A DNA stretch of 35,676 nucleotides from Formosa sp. Hel1_33_131. Lineage in GTDB: Bacteria > Bacteroidota > Bacteroidia > Flavobacteriales > Flavobacteriaceae. The notes under the pieces were generated by a model, which was not told where the DNA came from, searched no databases, and worked only from the letters and a program-made list of their open reading frames with translations. Position 1 is the first letter of the stretch; the number at the start of each line of letters is the position of its first letter. Shown here one piece after another: positions 1-7,896 of the stretch. Location of the stretch: NCBI GenBank assembly GCA_949499105.1, contig CATEFX010000020.1, forward strand, positions 1-35,676. The letters are read 5' to 3'. The position numbers and the translations under genes were made by a program.

Positions 1-1539
1 CAAGCGAACTGTGGATCGGGAGTTCTTAGCGCATGGGCAGGTCCTTTTAGTTTTACAACGCCATGCCCCCCAGCATTTACAGCTCCGTATTTTCAAAATT
101 TTGATGCTTTTACAGGCACCTCTGATATTGATGCAAATTGCTGGTCAAGAACAAACGATATTGGTGATTATAATTGGTTGATCAGCTCTGTTGAGACGGG
201 CACTTCTGATACAGGCCCTGGATCTGGAGTCATTAATGGAAACTATATTTATGCAGAATCAAGCAGCCCACCAGCAAACACAGGAGATGTTAGTAGTTTA
301 GTATCTCCTTCAATTGATTTAAGTGCCTTAACAGCCCCTTCCTTGAGATTTGATTATCATATGTATGGAATAAATATGGGTACCCTAGAGGTTATTGTGA
401 CCCAAGGAGGAACAGAAACAACAGTAAATACATTGACAGGACAGCAGCAAACAGCAGGATCAGATCCTTTTTTAACACAAATAGTTGACTTATCAGCCTA
501 TGCAAATCAAACCGTTCAAATTAGCTTTAAAGCTACAAGAGGGGCAGGTATTAGAAGTGATATAGCAATTGATGCGGTCATAGTAGACGAGTTGTGTATA
601 CTTCCTTCAGATCTTACAGTAACGAATTTAACAGCAACTTCATCAAATTTAGGATGGACCGCTGGAAGAATAGAAACACTGTGGAATGTTGAATGGGGAG
701 CAGCAGGCTTTACCCAAGGTACTGGGACCACAGTCGCAACAACCACAAATCCGCATACTTTATCAGGTTTAACAACATCTACTAGTTATGAATTTTATGT
801 GCAAGCAAACTGTGGACTAGATGGTCTTAGCGCATGGGCAGGTCCTTTTGCATTTACAACAAAACCTGCAAATGATGAGTGTGCAAATGCAATTTCTTTA
901 ACACCAGGAGGTGATTTTGGAGCGAATCCAGTTGACGGCTCAGTTTTAGGTGCTACGAATGATGCAGAACAACCACCAGTTGATTGTGGAAGTAATGGCC
1001 CAGGAGTTTGGTATTCTGTGATAGTTCCTAATGATGGAAATATAACTATTGAAGTGGGACCCGATACTGCTACAGGAAATCAAGGGTTAGACTCAGTCAT
1101 CGAAGTATTTTCAGGATCTTGTGGAGCGCTTACTTCTATAGAGTGTGATGATAATAGTGCTGTTACAAATGAATTCTCAATTTTAAATCTAACTGGCTTA
1201 ACAGCCGGTTCTACACTATATATCAGAGTGTGGGAATCTGGTGGAGACGAAGAAGAGCCTTTTTCAATTTCTGCACACAGTAAGACTTTTAGTATTTCTG
1301 AAAATAGTTTTGAGGGTTTTTCAATATATCCGAACCCTGTAACAACTGTTTTGTACTTTAATGCGTTGGATAAGATAAAAACAATCAGTGTGTACAATTT
1401 AATAGGACAAGAACTTTTGAGAACTACTCCAAATGCGATTCAATCTGAGCTTTCTATGACAAACTTTCAAACAGGAGTTTATATTGTTAAAGTTAAAGTA
1501 GGCAAACAGTTTGGTACTTATAAAATTTTGAAAGAATAG
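1..1539 (+). CDS. T9SS-secreted modular surface protein (FN3, MAM-like, FN3, sorting domain), 5' end missing
   Basis: The reading frame is open from the first base, so the gene starts before the window; 512 residues are visible. An internal TTG at 178 is not the real start. Visible order, numbered from the edge: end of a fibronectin type III module (1-20), a MAM-like beta-sandwich (about 27-200, opening with a PYFQNFD motif and closing with an AIDAVIVDE motif), a second FN3 module (about 200-290), a domain starting NDECANAISL (about 290-430) often found in flavobacterial secreted proteins, and a T9SS type A sorting domain (about 437-512) with the SIYPNPV motif and a GVYIVKV segment. No catalytic domain is visible; it could lie in the missing N-terminal part, since secreted peptidases often carry this tail. 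The expected location is the cell surface or the medium. The two FN3 copies share 25 identical bases. Confidence 0.85.
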   Translation, partial: QANCGSGVLSAWAGPFSFTTPCPPAFTAPYFQNFDAFTGTSDIDANCWSRTNDIGDYNWLISSVETGTSDTGPGSGVINGNYIYAESSSPPANTGDVSSLVSPSIDLSALTAPSLRFDYHMYGINMGTLEVIVTQGGTETTVNTLTGQQQTAGSDPFLTQIVDLSAYANQTVQISFKATRGAGIRSDIAIDAVIVDELCILPSDLTVTNLTATSSNLGWTAGRIETLWNVEWGAAGFTQGTGTTVATTTNPHTLSGLTTSTSYEFYVQANCGLDGLSAWAGPFAFTTKPANDECANAISLTPGGDFGANPVDGSVLGATNDAEQPPVDCGSNGPGVWYSVIVPNDGNITIEVGPDTATGNQGLDSVIEVFSGSCGALTSIECDDNSAVTNEFSILNLTGLTAGSTLYIRVWESGGDEEEPFSISAHSKTFSISENSFEGFSIYPNPVTTVLYFNALDKIKTISVYNLIGQELLRTTPNAIQSELSMTNFQTGVYIVKVKVGKQFGTYKILKE

Positions 1540-1575
1540 TTTTTATATTTGAATGCTTGGTTATAATTCTATAAA

Positions 1576-1606
1576 AAGACTTCAATAATTTGACTATTGA
1601 AGTCTT
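1576..1606. terminator. Bidirectional terminator between convergent genes
   Basis: A perfect 12-bp stem (1576-1587 pairs with 1595-1606) closes a 7-base loop, with an A-rich stretch on the left flank. It sits between the plus-strand modular protein gene (stop at 1539) and the minus-strand GLPGLI gene (stop at 1715), so it can end transcripts from both sides. Confidence 0.7.
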
Positions 1607-1714
1607 AACATTTACAGTCATATTATATTCTGAAGACTATATTATTTAAAATAGAAATGATAATAAGTCAAAAGATTGACGAACCAAAAAGAATACATAA
1701 CTTATACAAATCAA

Positions 1715-2545
1715 CTAGCGTCTCATTCGATTGTTACGAAATTCTTTCATCTTTTCAGTGATGATGACTTGATATTCTTTTTTGGAAACTTCCTTCCCTT
1801 TGGTAGGGGCTACAATTTCGATAACCTCGTCTGGGTTTAGAACTAATTTTGAGCAGAGCATCGTTGTATTATCGGCGCTGACTTCTAAAATCAGTCCAGG
1901 AAGCCCCCAGTACTCAAGAGGCCCATGACGTACTGGAATTTGAGGGGTGTACCAAGCTTCTACCACAGTCATTTTAATTTCTTTTACCTGTGTAGAGTCT
2001 AATTCAGATTCATTCGAGTTTCTCAGTTTGTCCCAAGAAAAAGAATACCATGTTAAGTCGTTTGTTGGAATTGAGGCGGTGGCTTTAAAACAGGAATAGT
2101 TTCCAATCTGTTTTGTTTCGGATTCTAAACGCCACTCAATCGGTTGCAAGGTATCATTAATTAAGAATTTTTTTCCATAAAACTCCTGCTCTTGAAGTTG
2201 GGTATTTGTTTTAACATTTTTATACTGTCTGCCAGGTGCGAAATTTTTACCCCAAGAATCCGTCGCTCCAGAAATCGCATCTAACTGATCTTCTTCTTCA
2301 AACAAAGATTCCTCTTTATTAAAGGACAAGACATAACTTTTTTCGAGTCGGTTTTTCATGCGTGCCTCAACTTCTTTTTTTTGAGCTTCACTCAGTCGAG
2401 CTCCCCATTTACCCAGATCCATTTTAGATTTAGAAAAATAATAGGCTTTTGCTTGAAATTCTTGAATGGGTTGCTTGTTTTTAACACTTGTTGAGATTAG
2501 AAAAACAAATACAAAGACGAGAATACTTAAAATTTTTGACTTCAT
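1715..2545 (-). CDS. GLPGLI family protein
   Basis: This 276-residue exported protein carries the family-defining GLPGLI motif (within EYWGLPGLILEVS, about residue 215). The N-terminus has a charged start and a hydrophobic stretch (about residues 4-18) typical of a Sec signal peptide, with no clear lipobox cysteine. The family (TIGR01200) is largely confined to Bacteroidetes and its biochemical function is unknown; many members lie near outer-membrane transporters. The gene reads toward the T9SS protein and lies 340 bp downstream of the susD stop on the same strand. The strong hairpins between them and its own promoter (2574-2602) suggest separate transcription. The C-terminus is basic (NNRMRR). 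Confidence 0.88.
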   Translation of the reverse strand: MKSKILSILVFVFVFLISTSVKNKQPIQEFQAKAYYFSKSKMDLGKWGARLSEAQKKEVEARMKNRLEKSYVLSFNKEESLFEEEDQLDAISGATDSWGKNFAPGRQYKNVKTNTQLQEQEFYGKKFLINDTLQPIEWRLESETKQIGNYSCFKATASIPTNDLTWYSFSWDKLRNSNESELDSTQVKEIKMTVVEAWYTPQIPVRHGPLEYWGLPGLILEVSADNTTMLCSKLVLNPDEVIEIVAPTKGKEVSKKEYQVIITEKMKEFRNNRMRR

Positions 2546-2573
2546 TAAAGTGACGTTAAGATTGGTTGTTCAT

Positions 2574-2602
2574 CAAATATAATATATAGTTATTCAAAAC
2601 AA
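2574..2602 (-). promoter_or_regulatory. Promoter of the GLPGLI gene
   Basis: Read on the minus strand there is a TTG (2602-2600), an 18-base spacer and TATATTTG (2581-2574). This fits the Bacteroidetes sigma-factor pattern TTG-N17-23-TAnnTTTG. It lies about 30 bases before the ATG at 2545. Confidence 0.55.
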
Positions 2603-2684
2603 TTTATTTTTATCAAAATAAATCCATTTATAATTCTGAATTGTATTCAACACACAGAACACTTTAATTCAAGAGCTATCATTT

Positions 2685-2717
2685 AAAACCCCATGAATCA
2701 TAAACTCATGGGGTTTT
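2685..2717. terminator. Terminator-like hairpin with A/T flanks
   Basis: A perfect 12-bp stem (2685-2696 with 2706-2717) has a CCCC/GGGG core, a 9-base loop, A's on the left and T's on the right. It has the shape of an intrinsic terminator that works on either strand. On the minus strand it would be the second stop signal after susD. Confidence 0.6.
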
Positions 2718-2818
2718 ATAGCGACAGTTAGACTTGATGAGAAAAATAGCTATTTAACTCCTCAAACCTCTGAGGTACTCGTATCAATAATAAATTAAAC
2801 CGGAACAAATGAATACTC

Positions 2819-2870
2819 TTTAAACACAAACAAGCCAAAACTAAAAAGTTTTGGCTTGTTTGTGTTTAAA
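2819..2870 (-). terminator. Long perfect hairpin after susD, transcript end of susCD
   Basis: A 24-bp perfect inverted repeat (2819-2842 with 2847-2870) with a 4-base AAAA loop starts 17 bases after the susD stop on the minus strand. The outer part of the stem is A/T-rich and there is no long T-run beyond it, so it may act as an RNA 3'-end stabiliser as well as, or instead of, an intrinsic terminator. Confidence 0.65.
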
Positions 2871-2886
2871 ATTACTAAAACTCTAA

Positions 2887-4449
2887 TTAATCAATTAATT
2901 CATTTGAATTTGATTCAGATAGAGGGATTTTTAATTTCATGACTTCAGATTCAACGGTACTGAGAGTTAAATCCACCAAAGTGGAAGGCGTCTTATTGGT
3001 TGATCTTTTAGGAACACTGTTATGTTTTTCAATGGTGTTTTTCAAGAACCAAGCATAGCCTCTTCGTCTATTGTTGTGACTATCTTCAAATTCTCCCAAA
3101 AGCTCATATCTGTATTCTTTCATAATAGCTTCTCTAAAATCCTCTTTAGAACCATTATATGCCGCTGGTACAATAACACCTGCAGTTGCTAAATCGGCTC
3201 TAGATAAAACCTCAGTTATATAGCCTAATTGTTCTCCGTTTTGAAGTTCATTCGAAATTTCAGCCAACATGATAAGAAGGTCTGCGTAGCGATAGATAAT
3301 TAAATTTTTACCGTCGTATTTACTATCGTGCGTAACATCTTTAACTGCATGTTTAAAAAGAAAAGGGTGTGCATTGCGTAAATTCGCAAAGCTTGTTTTA
3401 AATGGATAAACTTCATTCAATTTACCATTCCTCACATTTATGAAGCTAGAAATAAATGTGCTCGTAAGTCTTGGGTCATTGGGATACGCAGCGACATGGT
3501 CATCATAGACATCCGCATGAGCTTGTAGCCAACCAAAAGCAGAAGCTTTTTTATAACCACCTGGCGTAAAATTCCTCCCTAATCTAGAATTAAGTGCAGA
3601 TTCGCTAAGTTGAAATTCAAAAATAGATTCTGAAGAATTTTCCGATTCACCAGAAAACAACATACTATAATCGGGAACTAAACTATATTGACCATAAACT
3701 TCCTTTGCTTGCTCATATGCCAATTGCCAGTACTGCGCTTCATTAATTCCCGCAGCTTGTAAATCTAGATTAGTCGCTAAGGTCATATAGACTTTTGATA
3801 ACAACATATTCGCTGCGTATTTCATGGGATACCCAGCAACTCTTGAGCCGTTCATGAGCCGAGCTCCCATTTTAGCATCGGCAATGATTTGTGCATATAC
3901 GTCTTTCGCAGGAGATTTTTTTTGGTGTAAATTCTCTACACTAGACAGGGAAAGTCTTAGGGGGATGTCGCCAAACAACCGGACTAAGGAAAAATAGTTC
4001 CAAGCTCTTAGAAAATAAGCTTGACCTGCAATATCATTAAAGCCCATTTCGGTCGCATCAGTAGAGGATTCATTGGTAGCGACATACTCAATGATCTCAT
4101 TACAGTTAGAAATCACATTATATAAACCTGCCCAAGTACTAGTTACATCCTGATCATTTATAAGTGGTTTTAAGGAAAAAAGGAAACCGTTGTTTTGTGA
4201 ATTCACTCCATCAGATCCTAATCCTCTACCAGTAATAAAAAAACCAGAGTAGCCAGCCTCCACAAAAGTACGGGCTTCCATAGCATTTGGAGTATTCATC
4301 GAATAATAAACACCATCTAATGCACCTCTAGCGGTCTCTAAGAACCCATAAGTCTCTTCAAATCCAAGGGATATTGGATCTTCTTCAAGGTCACAAGAAA
4401 CGGTCAGGATGCCAAAAATTAATAATAATATACTTTTTAAATTCTTCAT
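2887..4449 (-). CDS. susD: SusD/RagB family glycan-binding outer-membrane lipoprotein
   Basis: This 520-residue lipoprotein has a signal peptide ending in a lipobox with the acceptor Cys at about residue 19 (LTVSC). The N-terminal half shows the helical repeat pattern of SusD-like proteins (GQAYFLRAWNYFSLVRLFGDIPL, about residues 140-165). The C-terminal half carries the RagB/SusD region ending in FEDSHNNRRRGYAWFLKNT, close to the family's usual end. SusD proteins form the lid over the SusC barrel at the cell surface and bind the oligosaccharide to be imported. The gene follows susC by 32 bp on the same strand, so the two form one transcription unit. The bound glycan cannot be read from the sequence; the nearby GH5 gene suggests a beta-linked glycan. 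Family confidence is high, substrate unknown. Confidence 0.93.
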   Translation of the reverse strand: MKNLKSILLLIFGILTVSCDLEEDPISLGFEETYGFLETARGALDGVYYSMNTPNAMEARTFVEAGYSGFFITGRGLGSDGVNSQNNGFLFSLKPLINDQDVTSTWAGLYNVISNCNEIIEYVATNESSTDATEMGFNDIAGQAYFLRAWNYFSLVRLFGDIPLRLSLSSVENLHQKKSPAKDVYAQIIADAKMGARLMNGSRVAGYPMKYAANMLLSKVYMTLATNLDLQAAGINEAQYWQLAYEQAKEVYGQYSLVPDYSMLFSGESENSSESIFEFQLSESALNSRLGRNFTPGGYKKASAFGWLQAHADVYDDHVAAYPNDPRLTSTFISSFINVRNGKLNEVYPFKTSFANLRNAHPFLFKHAVKDVTHDSKYDGKNLIIYRYADLLIMLAEISNELQNGEQLGYITEVLSRADLATAGVIVPAAYNGSKEDFREAIMKEYRYELLGEFEDSHNNRRRGYAWFLKNTIEKHNSVPKRSTNKTPSTLVDLTLSTVESEVMKLKIPLSESNSNELID

Positions 4450-4481
4450 AGTTAATAGTTTTTAAAATAAAAATTTGTTTG

Positions 4482-7400
4482 TTAAAAGGTGACGTTGATC
4501 CCGAGCAAAATAGTTCGGGCGTTCGCAGCCGAATTCCAGTCAACGCCTTGAATAAGACCATTGTTTAAAAAACTGGTAATTTCTGGATCATAGCCACTAT
4601 AATCAGTCCAAGTAAATAAATTTTGACCAGCAATATAAATATTTGCACTGTCAAATAAGTCAATCTTATCCACTGAGAAATCATATCCAATGGTCACGTT
4701 TCTAAATCTTAAAAAACTTCCATCTTCAATAATACGATCATTTAGAGAAGAATCATTTATAAGGTCATATCCAACTCTTGGTTGCAAATTAGATTGCTGA
4801 TCAGGTCTCCAGGCATCGGCATAAACTTGAGACAGGATATTCCTTCCAGGACCTCTAACAAAAGGGGTTCCAAGTTCTAATAAATTTCCGTTGACAATCT
4901 CATGTCCTTGGACTCCATTAAAGAGTGCACTAAATGAAATTCGTTTGTAGGTTAGGCTTAAATTTAAACCATACACAAAATCTGGATTTGGGTTTCCAAT
5001 AAAAGTTCGGTCTTCGAAGTCAATAACACCATCATTATTTTGATCTACAATTCTTACATCTCCTGGGACAAATCCATCAAGAATATCGGGATCTTCAGTT
5101 TGATATATTCCATCCGTTTGATGACCATAAAAAAGACCGGCTTCTTCACCTTCAACAAACACATTAGCGAAATTATCGAAAATTAGCTGTGAACTAATTT
5201 GGTTTCCGAAATAAAATCGTCTTTGTTGAGCCTTTCCATTTACATAAAAATCATCTGGAAGCTGCGCACCTAAATTAGTGATTTTAGTTTTGTTAAAGGC
5301 AATATTTCCGCCGACACTAAGTTCAAAATTATCGGTTGAAATAGGGATGAAATCTAAAGCGACTTCCAGCCCTTTATTAGAAATTGAACCTTTATTTATT
5401 GTTACCTGTTTAAAACCATTAGAGGGAGCAATATCTGCACGTTGAAGTAAATCTTTAGTTGTTTTATCATAGAAATCAATGCTTCCAGAGACTAAATTAT
5501 TGAAGAGCCCAAAATCAAGACCAAAATTTAATTGCTCTGTTGTTTCCCATGTGAGTAATTTATTCGGCAAGGAACTTAATAAAATGGCAATATTGTTACC
5601 ACCACTAGCATTACCATATGAAAAACCATTCCCAGGTATATTATGAGTTGGCAAGGATTCATATGCCCTAATTGCCTGGTTGCCAATTTGTCCCCAACCA
5701 GCCCTTACTTTTAAACTTTCAAAGACCTCTAACCCTTTTATAAAGTTTTCGTTACCCGCGTTCCAAGCTAAGGCAAAAGACGGGAAGTTTCCAAATTTAT
5801 TGTCGCCTTGAAATTTAGACACGCCATCCCGTCGGAAGGTTGCTGTTAAAGTGTATTTGTTTTTAAAGGTGTAGTTTAAACGTCCCAAAAGAGAAAAAAT
5901 CTGTTGATTATCTATACTAAAAGTAAGTGGTTGTTGGACATCAGTCGCAAATGCTGGCTGTTGATCTCTAAAGATAGTGGTTAAGAAATCTTCAATCCCA
6001 AACACACTTTTGTTAGATTTTTTGACATCATAGGTGACTCCAAATACAGTGTTAAATCGGTGAATTTTATTAAACGTTCTATTAAATTTTAGGAGGTTAT
6101 TGAATTGGTATGATTTAGAATCTAAGGTGGATACATCAAAATAACCGTTCGCATTTTTCCCTTTATTGGTTGTTAAACCAAAAAATCGTCTTCGTTCTTT
6201 ATTTCTAATATTCCCTCCAAATTTAATCTCATAACTTAAGCCTTTAATTGGAAACTTGTAAGTAAGAGTTAAATTCCCTATGTATCTGTTTTCAGTAGAA
6301 CTATCCGTAAAATCATCTAAAAAGGAAAAAGGATTAGACTCCTGTAATTCAAGTGGAATCGGCTCACCATCAATGTCAAGATCATCGGTCGCAGAGATTA
6401 GTGGTCTAAACGACGTAATATTTCTAACATAACTGGTATTAGTCCCGCCGCCGCCGCCGCCTTTAGCAAAGTTAGAATCACTAAAAAACGTACTGACGCT
6501 AGCCTTTAACTTTAAGTTATCATTTAAATTTTGATTTAAATTAACTCTAAAATCGATCGCTTTAAACTTAGAATTTGGAACAATCCCTACTTCATCACTC
6601 AATCCTGCTGAGATATAATAATTCCCATGATCACTTCCCCCAGAAGCGGAGACACCCACTTTTTGACCGAAACCAGTTCCATAAATTTCATCCTGCCAAT
6701 CGAAAATTTCAGCAGGGGTGGCAAAAACCTCACCAGTTGCTAATATTCTATGGATATTAGATCCATCAATTAAATATTTATTTGGAAAACCCTTAACCTC
6801 TTGGAATTCATTGATGTAATTTGCATATCCTAAACCATCTAAAACATCTAGTTTCTTAGCCACGGTTCTCAAAGAACCTGTCATGAATGCGCTGATTTTC
6901 ATTTTTCCTTTAACCCCTTTTTTAGTGGTGATTAAAACAACGCCATTTGCCCCTCTGGATCCATAAATAGCAGTTGCGGAAGCATCTTTTAAAACTTGCA
7001 TTGTTTCAATGTCACGTGGATTAATTCCATTGAGCCCACTTTGAGGAGCACCTCCACCAGAACCACCCGTTGAAATAGGGTCTGTATCTTCACCAGCAGA
7101 GGATATAATGACACCATCGATTACATAGAGAGGTTCATTATTCCCTCGCAAACTGCTCGTTCCACGAATTTTGACACTAATTCCAGAACCTGGAGCACCT
7201 GCATTTTGAATGACTTGAACACCCGCTGCACGTCCTTGTAGCAATTGGTCAACTGAGGCGGATTGGGTCGCAACTTCATCTTTAACTTTTACTGATGATA
7301 AGGATCCTGTAACGTCTTTTTTAAGAACCGTTCCATATCCAACCACCACCACTTCATCCAGTGCTGCGGCATCAACTTTTAGGTTTAGCGTCACTTTATC

Positions 7401-7673
7401 CGTTGAGGACACATTAACTTCTTCAGTCGCAAACCCTACATAGGAAAAGATTAATACCTGAGTGGCATCACTGGGAATTGAAATTGTAAAAAGTCCATCA
7501 AAATTTGTGACGGCTCCTAAGGAACCCGAATTTTTAACTTGTACGGTGACGCCAGGAAGTGGAATTCCAAGATCATCATTTATAGTTCCTGTAACTGTTT
7601 TAGATTGCGCAGAGGCAATCAAAGGCACAAAAACCATTAACATAATTAATCGGTAGATAAAAGTAATTTTCAT
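4482..7673 (-). CDS. susC: SusC/RagA family TonB-dependent outer-membrane transporter
   Basis: This 1063-residue protein has a signal peptide (about 1-22, ending in ASAQ). A carboxypeptidase-regulatory-like beta domain follows (about 24-105, starting TVTGTINDDLGIPLPGV). The SusC signature DEVVVVGYGT (about 106-115) precedes the plug domain (about 115-250, with PLYVIDGV and ATAIYGSRGANGVV motifs). A long beta-barrel region ends in a C-terminal strand with a terminal Phe (LLGINVTF), the usual outer-membrane insertion signal. There is no N-terminal STN domain, so anti-sigma signalling is not expected; the adjacent hybrid regulator is the likely control. The protein imports glycan fragments in a TonB-driven way with the SusD partner encoded downstream. 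A run of six glycines (about 405-410) comes from a GCC-type repeat. Confidence 0.95.
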   Translation of the reverse strand: MKITFIYRLIMLMVFVPLIASAQSKTVTGTINDDLGIPLPGVTVQVKNSGSLGAVTNFDGLFTISIPSDATQVLIFSYVGFATEEVNVSSTDKVTLNLKVDAAALDEVVVVGYGTVLKKDVTGSLSSVKVKDEVATQSASVDQLLQGRAAGVQVIQNAGAPGSGISVKIRGTSSLRGNNEPLYVIDGVIISSAGEDTDPISTGGSGGGAPQSGLNGINPRDIETMQVLKDASATAIYGSRGANGVVLITTKKGVKGKMKISAFMTGSLRTVAKKLDVLDGLGYANYINEFQEVKGFPNKYLIDGSNIHRILATGEVFATPAEIFDWQDEIYGTGFGQKVGVSASGGSDHGNYYISAGLSDEVGIVPNSKFKAIDFRVNLNQNLNDNLKLKASVSTFFSDSNFAKGGGGGGTNTSYVRNITSFRPLISATDDLDIDGEPIPLELQESNPFSFLDDFTDSSTENRYIGNLTLTYKFPIKGLSYEIKFGGNIRNKERRRFFGLTTNKGKNANGYFDVSTLDSKSYQFNNLLKFNRTFNKIHRFNTVFGVTYDVKKSNKSVFGIEDFLTTIFRDQQPAFATDVQQPLTFSIDNQQIFSLLGRLNYTFKNKYTLTATFRRDGVSKFQGDNKFGNFPSFALAWNAGNENFIKGLEVFESLKVRAGWGQIGNQAIRAYESLPTHNIPGNGFSYGNASGGNNIAILLSSLPNKLLTWETTEQLNFGLDFGLFNNLVSGSIDFYDKTTKDLLQRADIAPSNGFKQVTINKGSISNKGLEVALDFIPISTDNFELSVGGNIAFNKTKITNLGAQLPDDFYVNGKAQQRRFYFGNQISSQLIFDNFANVFVEGEEAGLFYGHQTDGIYQTEDPDILDGFVPGDVRIVDQNNDGVIDFEDRTFIGNPNPDFVYGLNLSLTYKRISFSALFNGVQGHEIVNGNLLELGTPFVRGPGRNILSQVYADAWRPDQQSNLQPRVGYDLINDSSLNDRIIEDGSFLRFRNVTIGYDFSVDKIDLFDSANIYIAGQNLFTWTDYSGYDPEITSFLNNGLIQGVDWNSAANARTILLGINVTF
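6444..6461 (-). repeat. Trinucleotide (GGC)n tract inside susC
   Basis: Six successive glycine codons (five GGC and one GGG on the coding strand) stand out in AT-rich DNA. They lie in a predicted barrel loop region of SusC. Copy number could vary in-frame by replication slippage without breaking the protein. Confidence 0.6.
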
Positions 7674-7896
7674 TGTACATAGGTTTGGGAGTTATTATTG
7701 TGCAATATCTAAATTTAACATAAAATTAATAGGGAACTATGATTAATATTAAGGGGGATATGAAAATTTTAATCTTTTAATTGTTTTTTTTACTTCATCC
7801 ACAAAAACAAAATTTTTGTGGGTAAAAATTAATAATAGTCGACAAAGATTCATTTATAGCACCCCAATTAAGAGCCCTTAAAAACCTATGAATCAT
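7674..7896 (-). promoter_or_regulatory. Regulatory region upstream of susC
   Basis: This 223-bp AT-rich gap between the regulator gene and susC should contain the promoter and the regulator's binding site. I do not see a clean TAnnTTTG element. Visible signals are a 10-base direct repeat TCATTTATAG (7850-7859 and 7893-7902, the second overlapping the regulator's stop codon) and a hairpin at 7799-7821. Absence of a consensus promoter is consistent with an activator-dependent one, but this is inference. Confidence 0.45.
7799..7821 (-). terminator. Hairpin downstream of the hybrid regulator gene
   Basis: A perfect 9-bp stem (7799-7807 with 7813-7821) closes a 5-base loop, about 75 bp after the regulator stop on the minus strand. 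There is no clear T-run after it, so it could be a weak terminator or an operator-like palindrome for susC. Confidence 0.3.

Larger units (their letters stand above)
2546..2886. other. Intergenic region susD-GLPGLI gene (341 bp)
   Basis: No credible gene is seen. The stretch holds the GLPGLI promoter at its left end and two strong inverted repeats (2685-2717 and 2819-2870), listed separately. Confidence 0.6.
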
